Shown in pieces: positions 40,627-49,644 of a DNA stretch of 64,000 bases. Position 1 is the first letter of the stretch, and each line of letters opens with the position of its first letter. Where the stretch lies: assembly GCF_900537085.1 (NCBI RefSeq), contig NZ_UNRE01000004.1:1-64000 (forward strand). The letters are read 5' to 3'. The position numbers and the translations under genes were made by a program. Under the pieces are notes generated by a model. The model ran no database searches and had not been told where the DNA came from. It worked only from the letters and a program-made list of their open reading frames with translations. Source of the stretch: Agarivorans sp. Alg241-V36. Its GTDB lineage: Bacteria; Pseudomonadota; Gammaproteobacteria; Enterobacterales; Celerinatantimonadaceae.

Positions 40627-41157
40627 CTAGAAACTAGGGTCCCAATCAACAGTAATAGTTTGAGACTCGCGATCGACGTTATCAATTATCTGAGACTCTA
40701 TGAACGGGATTAACCGTTCCTTTTTGCCAAAGGCATCTTTTAAATTGGCTTTCACAACCAAGACATCATTAGAACCTGTTTCCATTAAATCGGTCACATG
40801 TCCGAAGTTATACCCACTGCGATTAACCACTTGCATGCCCATAAGGTCACGCCAGTAATATTCATCTTCAGCTAGCTCCGGCAGAACTTCCGGCAAAGCC
40901 GCAATATCCATTCCGGTTAAACTCTGTGCTTGTTCTCTTACATCATAGCCCGCAAGCTTAACGATGAAAGATTTGCTGTGTCGCCGCCATTCTGTCACTT
41001 CAATTGAAGTATATTCGCCAGAACGACCTATCAACCAAGGCTGATAGTTAAATACAGCTTCTGCATCTTCAGTGAACGAGTTAACTTTTAGCCATCCTTT
41101 AATACCGTAAACGGCACCGAGGCGACCCAGCACGATGGGCTGTTCTTTATTGCTCAT
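40627..41157 (-). CDS. rimM: ribosome maturation factor RimM
   Basis: Binds S19 and helps assemble the 30S head. The N-terminal RimM domain starts with [18 protein letters not shown], and a PRC-barrel domain follows ([11 protein letters not shown]...[17 protein letters not shown]...LIPFI). The 176-aa length is normal. It lies between rpsP and trmD. Confidence 0.96.
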   Translation of the reverse strand: MSNKEQPIVLGRLGAVYGIKGWLKVNSFTEDAEAVFNYQPWLIGRSGEYTSIEVTEWRRHSKSFIVKLAGYDVREQAQSLTGMDIAALPEVLPELAEDEYYWRDLMGMQVVNRSGYNFGHVTDLMETGSNDVLVVKANLKDAFGKKERLIPFIESQIIDNVDRESQTITVDWDPSF

Positions 41158-41181
41158 CTTAACTCCACTAAAAAGGCTAAA

Positions 41182-41427
41182 TTAAGCTGCTTTTGAATCT
41201 TTGATTAGCTTAGCTACACGGTTAGAAACCGCAGCGCCTTGGCCAACCCAGTGATCAATGCGGTCTTGTTCCAAGCGAATACGCTCTTCTTGACCTTTTG
41301 CGATCGGATTGAAAAAACCTAATTTTTCAATGAAGCGACCGTCACGTGAATTACGGCTATCAGTAACAACTACTTGATAGAATGGACGCTTCTTAGCGCC
41401 GCCACGTTGCAAACGAATGGTAACCAT
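41182..41427 (-). CDS. rpsP: 30S ribosomal protein S16
   Basis: An 81-aa protein ([21 protein letters not shown]), clearly S16, a 30S assembly protein. First gene of the operon, preceded by GAGGA. A good promoter lies 68-95 bp upstream of its start. Confidence 0.98.
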   Translation of the reverse strand: MVTIRLQRGGAKKRPFYQVVVTDSRNSRDGRFIEKLGFFNPIAKGQEERIRLEQDRIDHWVGQGAAVSNRVAKLIKDSKAA

Positions 41428-41494
41428 ATCGTCCTCATACTAGTTAAAAAATTTAAGGTCCCAAAATGGGATCCCCGCTAATTGAAGCCGCGGA

Positions 41495-41522
41495 ATTGTA
41501 CTCCTTTTTTGCTTAATTGCAA
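41495..41522 (-). promoter_or_regulatory. rpsP operon promoter
   Basis: The minus strand has TTGCAA (41517-41522), a 16-bp spacer and TACAAT (41495-41500). It is followed by a ~70-nt leader. The other strand of the 41428-41710 gap must carry the yjjG promoter, which I could not place. Confidence 0.6.
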
Positions 41523-41710
41523 GCTATAACCCGCTTTGACGAGTATCTAAATTGCTAGTGTTTACTGGGGCTAAACAACCGATACTTAGAATGGCTGTTT
41601 TGGCTGCCAAAAAAGGCAAGCGACTCAAGCCACTAAGCGAGTCTTTGACTTAGCCCTAGGCTTCTACCAACATAAGTGCTTATCTTTATTAATTGCTGGG
41701 CCATTTGTTT

Positions 41711-42388
41711 ATGAAGTACCAATGGATATTGTTTGATGCCGATGAGACCTTGTTTCATTTTGACGCCTTTGCTGGCCTACAACTAATGTTCTCTCGCTAT
41801 GGCGTTAAATTTGAGCAACAAGACTATCAACATTATCAAACCCGCAACCTGCCCCTGTGGGAAGCCTATCAAGCTGGCCAGGTGAATGCAGAGCAGCTTC
41901 AACAGCAACGTTTTGAGTATTGGGCTAATCAGCTTGAACAACACCCACAACAGCTCAATGACGCCTTCCTAGAGGCTATGGCAGAGATATGCAGCCTATT
42001 ACCTGGCGCTAAAGACCTGCTCGATGCACTTAAAAGCAAAGTGAAAATGGGCATTATTACCAACGGTTTTACCGCACTGCAAAAGATTCGTTTAGAGCGT
42101 ACCGGTTTGAGCGGCTATTTCTCGCCCTTGGTTATCTCTGAGCAAGTGGGCGTTGCAAAACCACATAAAGATATATTTGAGCATGCCTTTGCCCAAATGC
42201 AGCAACCGGAGAAACATCGGGTATTAATGGTGGGAGATAATCCACACTCGGATATACAGGGTGGTATTAATGCGGGGATTAGAACCTGCTGGTTAAACCG
42301 CCACGGAGAGGAACGGCCAGAGGGTATAGAACCTCACTATGAGGTGAGCTCGCTTAAACAGCTACAAACTCTGTTAGAAGCCGCTTAG
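41711..42388 (+). CDS. yjjG: pyrimidine 5'-nucleotidase YjjG (HAD family)
   Basis: A 225-aa HAD-superfamily phosphatase that cleans non-canonical nucleoside monophosphates (dUMP, modified pyrimidines) in E. coli. Motif I is F-D-A-D-E-T-L, motif II is I-T-N-G-F, and motifs III/IV are KPHKDIF and MVGDNPHSDIQGG. The match to E. coli YjjG is high throughout. The start ATG gives MKYQWILFDADE; a TTG 18 nt upstream is possible but unlikely. The 3' end overlaps arfA on the other strand by 35 nt. Confidence 0.93.
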   Translation: MKYQWILFDADETLFHFDAFAGLQLMFSRYGVKFEQQDYQHYQTRNLPLWEAYQAGQVNAEQLQQQRFEYWANQLEQHPQQLNDAFLEAMAEICSLLPGAKDLLDALKSKVKMGIITNGFTALQKIRLERTGLSGYFSPLVISEQVGVAKPHKDIFEHAFAQMQQPEKHRVLMVGDNPHSDIQGGINAGIRTCWLNRHGEERPEGIEPHYEVSSLKQLQTLLEAA

Positions 42389-42590
42389 TTTTAGCTAAAG
42401 CCAAAAAGTCGAAAGGGGCATTGCCCTTCAGCTTATGCCCCTTTCTAGTGTATGAACCTTTGCCTTTCTTCGGCCGTTCAACTTTTGATTTAAATAACTG
42501 GCTGGTAACCAGCGCCTTAATTGCATTGTCGTTAATTTGCCCACGACCGTGCTCATGCGCTAACAACTTAGCGACTTTTTTCTTAGCCAT
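42354..42590 (-). CDS. arfA: alternative ribosome-rescue factor A
   Basis: ArfA rescues ribosomes stalled on non-stop mRNAs by recruiting RF2, as a backup to tmRNA. The core G17-Q-I-N-D-N-A-I-K-A-L-V (with K-V-E-R-P-K-K-G-K-G-S-Y-T-R-K-G) matches E. coli ArfA. The annotated frame gives 78 aa, but a hairpin within codons 49-60 probably truncates the mRNA. The functional protein would then end near residue 50-60, and the remaining codons overlap the converging yjjG end. The N-terminal ~14 residues are longer and more basic than in E. coli. Confidence 0.88.
   Translation of the reverse strand: MAKKKVAKLLAHEHGRGQINDNAIKALVTSQLFKSKVERPKKGKGSYTRKGHKLKGNAPFDFLALAKTKRLLTEFVAV
42411..42445 (-). terminator. 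intragenic hairpin/terminator within arfA
   Basis: GAAAGGGGCA (42411-42420) pairs perfectly with TGCCCCTTTC (42436-42445), with a 15-nt loop. It lies inside codons 49-60, and on the minus strand a T-rich stretch (GACTTTTTGG) follows. In known arfA genes an RNase III-cut stem or an intragenic terminator makes a non-stop mRNA. tmRNA then tags the product while it is active, and ArfA accumulates when tmRNA fails. Confidence 0.75.
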
Positions 42591-42731
42591 AATCTTTCTC
42601 TCAGTTCACTAGCAGCCTCAATAGCCACCAGAGTCGGCTAGTGTAAACCAAAACAAGCAGCAAGCCCTAGCTTTGTTGCTACGGCTGGAAACTTATCGCG
42701 TTTAATACCAAATAAAATCGGCAGGATGCAA

Positions 42732-42761
42732 CCAAGAAGCCAGCCTTCGCCAGCTTCTTGG
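42732..42761 (-). terminator. hairpin downstream of the amide gene cluster
   Basis: CCAAGAAGC and GCTTCTTGG form a perfect 9-bp stem with a 12-nt loop, 17 bp past the end of the zinc-ribbon gene, before arfA. The U-tract is short (TTG), so it is a probable but weak terminator of the urt-fmd operon. Confidence 0.5.
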
Positions 42762-42777
42762 ATTATCCTATACCCGT

Positions 42778-43134
42778 TTAGTGGCTAATCATCCAAGGCC
42801 GCATAGAAGGGAACATTTTCTCTCCGTTAGCCGTATACAGCAGCTTAGAGCCACCGCGCTTGGTATGCTTACAGCCGCAGCCTTTTTTAAGCTTTTCGGC
42901 ATTTTCGGCCCGTGTATCCACCGTTGAATGCTGCGGCTCATGCCGCGCTTTCTCGTTACGCTCAATTGCTTGCTTGGTTTCAGCGGCCATATCCAATATC
43001 TCGGGAGGCAACATAATAACCCTAGCAGACAAAGCCTCACACTTTGGGCACTTCGCAGGTTTTGCGCTATCGGCCATGGTGGCGAGTTCGTAGAACAAAC
43101 CATGTTCGGCACACTTATAGTCATAAACTGGCAT
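42778..43134 (-). CDS. fmdB: FmdB-type zinc-ribbon protein
   Basis: A 118-aa protein beginning MPVYDYKCAEHGLFYELATM, then CPKC. These are the two Cys pairs of the FmdB/CxxC_CXXC_SSSS zinc-ribbon family. It lies 11 nt downstream of formamidase. In Methylophilus methylotrophus fmdB is likewise adjacent to fmdA and is thought to regulate the amide genes. The C-terminal half (KKGCGCKHTKRGG) is basic with extra cysteines. GGAGGTGA precedes the start. Confidence 0.85.
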   Translation of the reverse strand: MPVYDYKCAEHGLFYELATMADSAKPAKCPKCEALSARVIMLPPEILDMAAETKQAIERNEKARHEPQHSTVDTRAENAEKLKKGCGCKHTKRGGSKLLYTANGEKMFPSMRPWMISH

Positions 43135-43145
43135 AGCTCACCTCC

Positions 43146-44381
43146 CTATTTATCTAAATCTGGAGCCAAAGGCATATCTACGCTGCCATCTAAATACTTA
43201 GTTGGCCCATCGGCATTCGGCTTAATGTCAAACTCAAAGATATCGGTTGGTAGCCACAGCGTGGCACAAGAGTTAGGTACATCCACCACCCCACTTAAGT
43301 GGCCCTGTACTGGCGCTGTACCAAGCAGTGAATAAGCCTGCGCACCGCTGTAACCAAATTTCTTGAGGTACTCAATGGCATTTAAACAGGCTTGGCGATA
43401 AGCCACGTTGGCATCTAAGTAATGCTGTTTGCCATGTTCATCAACCGAGATACCTTCAAAGATTAGATAGTCGTCGTAGCGCGGCGTAATTGGGCTTGGC
43501 TTAAAGATTGGGTTTTTAATCGCATACTTAGACATACCGTCTTTAATTAAATTAACCCTTAAGTGGATCCAGCCTGCCATTTCAATAGCACCACAGAAGG
43601 TAATTTCGCCATCACCTTGGCTAAAGTGTAAATCGCCCACCGACAAACCCGCGCCCTTTACATATACCGGGAAGTAGATTTTAGAGCCACGCGATAGATC
43701 TTTAATGTCACAGTTACCGCCGTGCTCACGTGGCGGAACGGTTCTGGCACCTTCCTCGGCGGCTACCTTTGCATCATCGGGCTTCATTTTGCCCATGTGA
43801 GCAGTTGGTGCGTAAGGCAGTGCTGCTAACATCGGTACTCGTTCAGGGTCTGTATCAAACAACTCCTTCTCACGACGGTTCCACTCATCTAACATCTTTT
43901 TATCGGGCAAGCAGCCAATTAGACCGGGGTGAATCAGCCCGGCAAACTCTACCCCAGGAATATGACGGGATTTAGTGAACATACCGTTGAAATCCCAAAT
44001 CGACTTTTGCGCTTCAGGAAAATGCTCAGTTAAAAAACCACCGCCATTTTGCTTAGAAAAGAAGCCATTAAAGCCCCATTGCGAATCATCAAAAGTGCCA
44101 ATATCGAGAATATCCACTTCCAACAAATCGCCAGGTTCTGCGCCTTCTACTCCAACCGGGCCAGATAAAAAGTGCACCTGAGATAAATCTACATCGCGCA
44201 CATCTGAGGCATCGTCATCGTTTTTGATTTGCCCGCCGGTCCAATCTACACATTCCAAAATGAAATCGTCACCCGGTTTTACGGTGGCCGCCATAGGAAT
44301 ATCTGGGTGCCAGCGATTGTGTAGCTTTTCGTTTTCGTAAGCCGATTTGTTTAAGTCAATCTTGATTATTGTTTCTGCCAT
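43146..44381 (-). CDS. fmdA: formamidase (acetamidase/formamidase family)
   Basis: Hydrolyses formamide (possibly other short amides) to ammonium and the acid. The 411-aa product matches the FmdA family from MAETIIKIDLNKSAYENEKLHNRW onward, including H-F-L-S-G-P-V-G-V-E-G-A-E-P-G-D-L and P-R-E-H-G-G-N-C-D-I-K. The start at MAETI has AAGGAG ~7 nt upstream; an upstream extension of 38 codons in frame lacks family similarity and overlaps urtE. The gene follows urtE and precedes fmdB, forming one operon with the transporter. Confidence 0.93.
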   Translation of the reverse strand: MAETIIKIDLNKSAYENEKLHNRWHPDIPMAATVKPGDDFILECVDWTGGQIKNDDDASDVRDVDLSQVHFLSGPVGVEGAEPGDLLEVDILDIGTFDDSQWGFNGFFSKQNGGGFLTEHFPEAQKSIWDFNGMFTKSRHIPGVEFAGLIHPGLIGCLPDKKMLDEWNRREKELFDTDPERVPMLAALPYAPTAHMGKMKPDDAKVAAEEGARTVPPREHGGNCDIKDLSRGSKIYFPVYVKGAGLSVGDLHFSQGDGEITFCGAIEMAGWIHLRVNLIKDGMSKYAIKNPIFKPSPITPRYDDYLIFEGISVDEHGKQHYLDANVAYRQACLNAIEYLKKFGYSGAQAYSLLGTAPVQGHLSGVVDVPNSCATLWLPTDIFEFDIKPNADGPTKYLDGSVDMPLAPDLDK

Positions 44382-44415
44382 GGTCTTTCTCCTTGAATGT
44401 AAATTGTCCAGCAAG

Positions 44416-45105
44416 CTATACCGACAAGTACGCGGCCACTTGCTGTTCATCAACGTCATCGCGCTGCACGTCATGCACGATTTGTCCTTTTTCAATCACC
44501 AGTATTCGGTCCGCCACATCAAGGGCGAAGCTCAATACCTGCTCCGACACCACTATCGACAAACCACGCTGGTCGCGAATTTGTTTTAGGGTTTTCGCCA
44601 TATCTTTAATAATTGAAGGTTGAATACCTTCGGTGGGCTCATCCAATAGCAGTACGCTGGGGTTGCTGGCTAAAGCCCGAGCAATGGCTAGCTGTTGCTG
44701 TTGTCCGCCAGACAAATTGCCGCCTCTACGGTGGCGCATTTCCCATAACACCGGGAAAATGCTGTAAAGGTCATCCGGCACTTTGTTTTCGCCGGTGCTG
44801 GTTAAGCCGGTTTCAATGTTTTCTTGCACCGTCATGGTGGAGAAAATCATTCGCCCCTGCGGCACAAAACCCAAACCAGAAGCCACCCGCTGATGGCTCT
44901 TTTTCTCTACTAAGGGCTCTCCATCTAAATTGGCTTCGCCGCTTTTACTGGGAATCATGCCAATCAGCGATTTCATTAAGGTGGTTTTACCCATGCCATT
45001 GCGGCCAAGAATCGCCACAATCTCATTTTTCTTAAGGCTAAAATTCATCCCGCTTATCACTTCACTCTGGCCATAGGCCACGTGGTAATCGCTTAGTTCT
45101 AACAT
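44416..45105 (-). CDS. urtE: amide/urea ABC transporter ATP-binding protein UrtE
   Basis: The second ATPase of a LivF-like type, 229 aa. Walker A is GRNGMGKTT, the signature LSGGQQQQL and Walker B LLLDEP. Start at ATG 45105 keeps the ribosome-binding site AAGGAG at 6 nt; a GTG one codon earlier is possible. It follows urtD by 10 nt. Confidence 0.93.
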   Translation of the reverse strand: MLELSDYHVAYGQSEVISGMNFSLKKNEIVAILGRNGMGKTTLMKSLIGMIPSKSGEANLDGEPLVEKKSHQRVASGLGFVPQGRMIFSTMTVQENIETGLTSTGENKVPDDLYSIFPVLWEMRHRRGGNLSGGQQQQLAIARALASNPSVLLLDEPTEGIQPSIIKDMAKTLKQIRDQRGLSIVVSEQVLSFALDVADRILVIEKGQIVHDVQRDDVDEQQVAAYLSV

Positions 45106-45115
45106 CACTTTCTCC

Positions 45116-45877
45116 TTAATGGCCTAGGTAAACTTCGACCACTTTAGGGTCATTTTTCACCCGCTGCATCGAGCCCTCAGACAGTACCTTCCCTTGGTGT
45201 AACACCGTCACTCGGTCGGCGATGTCTTCGACAAACTGCATGTCATGCTCAATCACCAACACCGAACGTTGCTTGGTAATGCTTTGCAGCAATTGCGCGG
45301 TTTGTTTACGCTCGGCCACCGACATACCCGCCACTGGCTCGTCTAACATCAGCAGTTCAGGGTCTTGAATAAGCAACATGCCTATCTCTAACCACTGCTT
45401 TTGACCATGGCTAAGCAAATCAGCCTGGTGATTTAGCTTGTCGCTAAGAAATACCATCTCGGCAATTTCCATAATCTTGGCGTGCACCGCTTCATCACGC
45501 TTAAAGGTCAGCGCGCCCCACACGTTACGGCCACGGGGATATGAGATTTCTAAGTTTTCAAAAACACTCAGGTCTTCATAAATGGAAGGGGTTTGAAATT
45601 TACGCCCTACCCCGGCATGCACAATTTGGTGTTCTTTCAGCTTGGTAAGCTCTTTTTGCTTGAACTTAATCGAGCCAGTTGTGGCTTTAGTACGACCACA
45701 TATCAGATCCAATACTGTGGTTTTGCCGGCGCCATTAGGGCCAATAATCACCCTAATTTCCTGCTCTTCAACGTATAGCGACAGGTCATCAACGGCCTTA
45801 AAGCCATCAAAAGACACGGTTAAACCTTCAACGCTGAGCACAAAATCTTTGTTCTTTGATGAGTTAGGCTGGGGCAT
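45116..45877 (-). CDS. urtD: amide/urea ABC transporter ATP-binding protein UrtD
   Basis: The LivG-like ATPase of the importer. Walker A is GPNGAGKTT, the signature is LSHGQKQWLE and Walker B is LMLDEP. The start at MPQPNSSKN with AAGGAG upstream gives 253 aa and overlaps the urtC 3' end by 14 nt. The frame extends 32 codons further into urtC, but without family similarity. Confidence 0.92.
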   Translation of the reverse strand: MPQPNSSKNKDFVLSVEGLTVSFDGFKAVDDLSLYVEEQEIRVIIGPNGAGKTTVLDLICGRTKATTGSIKFKQKELTKLKEHQIVHAGVGRKFQTPSIYEDLSVFENLEISYPRGRNVWGALTFKRDEAVHAKIMEIAEMVFLSDKLNHQADLLSHGQKQWLEIGMLLIQDPELLMLDEPVAGMSVAERKQTAQLLQSITKQRSVLVIEHDMQFVEDIADRVTVLHQGKVLSEGSMQRVKNDPKVVEVYLGH

Positions 45878-47075
45878 TTGGGCTCTCCTTAAGTGATGGC
45901 GAAGTGCTATCCGTTTCCGGCTCAGCGGCTTGAATAGCCTTCTTAGTCGGTTCAGGTTTATTGGTGGCAGCACGTTTAAACAGGCGCTTAAACCAAGGCT
46001 GAATGTAGGATTGATAGAGGCCGGCTAAACCATCTGGGAAGGCTAATACCACACCAATAAATAGCGCGCCCATGGCAAACAACCACAACTGAGGGAAGGA
46101 TTCAGAGAAGCTGGTTTTAGCAAGGTTTACCAGCAAGGTGCCGTATACCGCACCAAGCAAAGATAAACGCCCACCCACGGCACAAAAAATCACCATTTCG
46201 ATGGAAGGAACAATGCCCACAAAAGATGGTGACATAAAGCCAACTTGCAAGGTAAACATCGCTCCACCAATGGCGGCAAAGGCAGCACCAACACAAAAGA
46301 TGAAGATTTTAAAACTGGCAACGTTATAGCCAGAAAATCGAACCCGATCTTCTTTCTCTCGCATCGCCACCAGCAAACGGCCTAATTTACAGCGCTTAAT
46401 GTATAAGGCGATAAACAGGCAGGCGAACAACAATACTGCGTTAACAAAATACAGTAGGTATTGGGCCGACTCGGTACGAATATCCCAGCCTAAAAAGGTG
46501 CGTAAATCGGTAATGCCGTTTACCCCACCGGTATAACCTTGCTGGCCAATAATCAAAATGGTGAGAATGGCCGCAATAGCTTGAGTAATAATGGCGAAGT
46601 ACACCCCACCCACTCGGCGGGTAAACATGGCAACACCAATTATGAAGGCGAACAATACCGGCACCGCTATCACCGCAACCAAGGTAAAGGCTAAGCTATT
46701 AAAGGGCTGCCAAAACCAGGGCAGCTCGGTGAGCTGATTCCAATCCATAAAGTCAGGAATGCCCGGTGTCGATTGAATTGCGGTCGCCTCGGGGCTTGAT
46801 GCTTCAAGCTTCAAGAACATCGCCATGCAATAGCCACCTAAGCCAAAAAACACGCCCTGACCTAGGCTTAAAATACCGCCACAACCCCAGCACAATACTA
46901 AGCCGATAGCGACAAAGGCGTAAGTTAAGTACTTGCCAATTAAGTTGAGTCGGAAAATGTCCAAGGACAAGGGCAACACAATGAAAATAATCGCGGCTAA
47001 CAGTAGATACTTCCACCAATCAACCTTACTGGTATTTTGTGCTGCAGTAGCACTAATTTGAGATAACATCATCAT
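45864..47075 (-). CDS. urtC: amide/urea ABC transporter permease UrtC
   Basis: A LivM-like inner-membrane permease of 403 aa with ~9-10 membrane helices, G-G-Y-C-M-A-M-F-L and an EAA-type R-V-R-F-S-G-Y loop. Three consecutive ATG codons (47075, 47072, 47069) follow a GGGAG sequence, and the third has the best spacing. The C-terminal ~45 residues are a hydrophilic Pro/Ser/Thr-rich tail overlapping urtD. Confidence 0.92.
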   Translation of the reverse strand: MMMLSQISATAAQNTSKVDWWKYLLLAAIIFIVLPLSLDIFRLNLIGKYLTYAFVAIGLVLCWGCGGILSLGQGVFFGLGGYCMAMFLKLEASSPEATAIQSTPGIPDFMDWNQLTELPWFWQPFNSLAFTLVAVIAVPVLFAFIIGVAMFTRRVGGVYFAIITQAIAAILTILIIGQQGYTGGVNGITDLRTFLGWDIRTESAQYLLYFVNAVLLFACLFIALYIKRCKLGRLLVAMREKEDRVRFSGYNVASFKIFIFCVGAAFAAIGGAMFTLQVGFMSPSFVGIVPSIEMVIFCAVGGRLSLLGAVYGTLLVNLAKTSFSESFPQLWLFAMGALFIGVVLAFPDGLAGLYQSYIQPWFKRLFKRAATNKPEPTKKAIQAAEPETDSTSPSLKESPNAPA

Positions 47076-47080
47076 TCTCC

Positions 47081-48007
47081 CTAACGACGAACCTTGAGCG
47101 AAAACAGACCTTGAGGACGCAGCATTAAAATGCCAACCACGGTCAATAAGGTGAGAACTTTGGCCATCGAACCACTAAGGAAAAACTCCATGGTTGATTG
47201 CGCTTGTGAGATGGTAAAGGCCGATGCAACGGTACCAAGCAAGCTTGACGCGCCACCAAATACCACCACTAAGAAGGTGTCTACAATGTAGAGCTGCCCA
47301 GCTGTTGGACCGGTTGAACCCACCATGGTAAAGGCCGAGCCTGCAATGCCAGCAATACCGCAACCTAAAGCAAAGGTATAACGGTCAACTTTTTCGGTGT
47401 TAATCCCTACAGCGCCTGCCATTGCGCGGTTTTGTACCACTGCGCGGGTCTGTTTACCTAAGCGAGATTTTTGCATGAGCAAGTACACGCCAATGGTAAT
47501 CATGATGGTTAATGCCATCACAAATATGCCGTTAATCGGCACTTCGATAATGTCGGTAATCGCGTAAGAGCCCATTAACCAATCGGGTAAGCTCACTCCT
47601 ACTTCTCGAGCTCCAAATACGGTGCGATAGAGCTGCTGCAAGATAAGGCTTAAACCCCAAGTGGCTAACAAAGTATCTAGTGGACGCTTGTACAAATGGC
47701 GAATCATCGCCCATTCCACCAGCGCGCCAAGCGCCGAGGTGACAATAAACGCCAGCAACATTGCCACAAAGAAATAGCCATCAAACAAGCCAGGGAGGTA
47801 ATTGCTAAATAACTGCGAAGTAAGGTAAGTAATGTAAGCACCTAGGATCATAAACTCGCCATGGGCCATATTAATTACGCCCATTTGACCGAATATAATG
47901 GCTAGACCTAGGGCCATAAGAACAAATACAGAAAACAAAATAAGACCGGCAAATCCCTGCATGGCGAAAATGGCGGTTAGCTCTGAGCTGGTATAATCGG
48001 CAAACAT
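47081..48007 (-). CDS. urtB: amide/urea ABC transporter permease UrtB
   Basis: A LivH-like permease (308 aa) with 8-9 membrane helices. The start region F-G-Q-M-G-V-I-N-M-A-H-G-E-F-M and the loop Q-N-R-A-M-A-G-A-V-G-I-N are typical of UrtB. It follows urtA by 65 nt and precedes urtC by 5 nt. Confidence 0.94.
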   Translation of the reverse strand: MFADYTSSELTAIFAMQGFAGLILFSVFVLMALGLAIIFGQMGVINMAHGEFMILGAYITYLTSQLFSNYLPGLFDGYFFVAMLLAFIVTSALGALVEWAMIRHLYKRPLDTLLATWGLSLILQQLYRTVFGAREVGVSLPDWLMGSYAITDIIEVPINGIFVMALTIMITIGVYLLMQKSRLGKQTRAVVQNRAMAGAVGINTEKVDRYTFALGCGIAGIAGSAFTMVGSTGPTAGQLYIVDTFLVVVFGGASSLLGTVASAFTISQAQSTMEFFLSGSMAKVLTLLTVVGILMLRPQGLFSLKVRR

Positions 48008-48072
48008 CTTCAGTCCCTCTTAAAAGCTAGCGAAAGAACAAGTGGCTCAGCGAACTGAGCCACCTACAGCGG

Positions 48073-49335
48073 TTACTGGTAACCTTTAGGGAATGGGTTT
48101 GGTTCAATTAAATCTGCAGTTTCATAAACGATGTTGTATTGACCATCGGCTTGAGCATGACCAATTCGCGTTTTAGACCATAGGTGATGATTTTCATGAA
48201 CTTTCACATAACCTTCTGGCGCAGTGGTTAGCTCTAGGTTTGGCGAGGCAGCACGTACTTTGTCGATATCAAACGAGCCGGCTTTTTCTACCGCAGCTTT
48301 CCACAACCAAGGGCCAAGGTAGGCAGCTTGCGTTACGTCACCAATCACAATGTCGTCACCCCAGCGCTTCTTAAAGGCTGCAACAAACTCTTCATTGTTT
48401 TGGTTAGTTAAACTTTGGAAGTACTTCATGGCAGCGTAAGCACCTTGAATGTTTTCACCACCAATGCCCAAGATCTCGTCTTCAGTTACCGAAATAGTGA
48501 GTACCAGTGGCTTCTCTTTGTTCATGTCGATGCCCGCGGCTTTAAGCTGCTTGTAGAAAGCAACGTTAGACCCACCCACAACAATGGCGTAAATCACATC
48601 AGGCTTTTTCAGTTTAATTTTGTTTATCACCGAGTTGAACGAGGTATGACCTAGTGGGTAATACTCTTCACCCACTACTTTCAAACCCAGTTTTTCGATG
48701 TGTTTGCGGGCAATTTTGTTAGAGGTACGCGGCCAAATGTAATCAGAACCTAACAAGAAGAAACTCTTAGCGTCTTTGGTGTCGGTTACCCAATCAATAC
48801 CGGCAATAATTTGCTGAGTTGCTTCTTGGCCGGTGTAAATTACGTTAGGTGATTGCTCTAAGCCTTCGTAGAAAGTTGGGTAATAAAGCATGCCGTTATA
48901 TTGCTCAAACACTGGCAATACCGCTTTACGAGAAGCAGAGGTCCAGCAGCCAAATACCGCCGCAGTCTTATCTTTAACTAGCAGCTTCTTCGACTTTTCA
49001 GCAAAGGTTGGCCAGTCACTGGCACCGTCTTCTTGAATGTATTCAATTTGGCGTCCTAATACGCCGCCCATTGCGTTGATTTGCTCAATGGCTAGCATCT
49101 CGGCTTGTACTGAACCCGTTTCACTAATCGCCATGGTGCCAGTTACCGAGTGCAGAATACCTACCTTAACCGTGTCGTCGGTTACGGCTAAGCCGGTGGT
49201 ATTTACTTCAGCGGTGCTAGGAGCTGCTGCAAAGCTTAGTTGTGAAACAAGAATCGCGGCGGGCAAGGCCATCATTCCTTTTAACAGATTACGGCGTAGC
49301 GAATTGCTTAAGCCTGTTTTCTTGAGATTGTGCAT
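48073..49335 (-). CDS. urtA: amide/urea ABC transporter substrate-binding protein UrtA/FmdD
   Basis: A periplasmic binding protein (420 aa) of the LivJ-like Urt/AmiC/FmdD family, with signal peptide (N-terminal RRNLLKGMMALPAAILVSQLSFA). The family motifs V-G-I-L-H-S-V-T-G-T-M-A-I-S-E-T and G-A-S-D-W-P-T-F-A-E-K are present. FmdD of Methylophilus binds short-chain amides and urea, while UrtA binds urea. Because fmdA is co-transcribed and urease is absent from the window, short amides are at least as likely as urea. Confidence 0.92.
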   Translation of the reverse strand: MHNLKKTGLSNSLRRNLLKGMMALPAAILVSQLSFAAAPSTAEVNTTGLAVTDDTVKVGILHSVTGTMAISETGSVQAEMLAIEQINAMGGVLGRQIEYIQEDGASDWPTFAEKSKKLLVKDKTAAVFGCWTSASRKAVLPVFEQYNGMLYYPTFYEGLEQSPNVIYTGQEATQQIIAGIDWVTDTKDAKSFFLLGSDYIWPRTSNKIARKHIEKLGLKVVGEEYYPLGHTSFNSVINKIKLKKPDVIYAIVVGGSNVAFYKQLKAAGIDMNKEKPLVLTISVTEDEILGIGGENIQGAYAAMKYFQSLTNQNNEEFVAAFKKRWGDDIVIGDVTQAAYLGPWLWKAAVEKAGSFDIDKVRAASPNLELTTAPEGYVKVHENHHLWSKTRIGHAQADGQYNIVYETADLIEPNPFPKGYQ

Positions 49336-49441
49336 AGTGGTATCCCTACTGAGTGTTTAAGACAAGGTGTCCGTACTTGGTGAATACCATGATGCGAGAT
49401 TACAACGGTGAGCAAAATTCGCCGTTCACCCTAGCGACCTA

Positions 49442-49453
49442 CGTCATTTGACG
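49442..49453. promoter_or_regulatory. palindrome in the urtA / permease-kinase divergent region
   Basis: CGTCA-TT-TGACG in the 309-bp gap (49336-49644) between two divergent transcription units. It may be an operator, for example for the downstream LuxR-type regulator, but this is a guess. I looked for a sigma-54 promoter (TGGCAC-N5-TTGC) for the urt operon and did not find a clear one. Confidence 0.3.
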
Positions 49454-49644
49454 CATAGCAGTGAAGAGGAGATTGATTTAGGGTCAAGATATTAAAGAGA
49501 GTGGCAAGCCGCTACCAACAAACAACTCAGTTAAGCAAGCATAACAGTCTGATTTTAATAACCATTTTAACAAAAGGGTGATAAAGCCACGGCGCGAAAA
49601 ATGCTTATAAAACCTATGAATTCGCAAAGGAAGGCGTTTAAGGG

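Noticed and set aside
42789-43335. Several open frames overlapping fmdB and the end of fmdA
   Set aside because: They are shadows of the zinc-ribbon and formamidase genes, whose motifs (MPVYDYKC and CPKC) decide the frame.
49336-49644. Sigma-54 promoter for the urt operon
   Set aside because: No TGGCAC-N5-TTGC-like element in the right orientation could be found, although nitrogen control would be expected.
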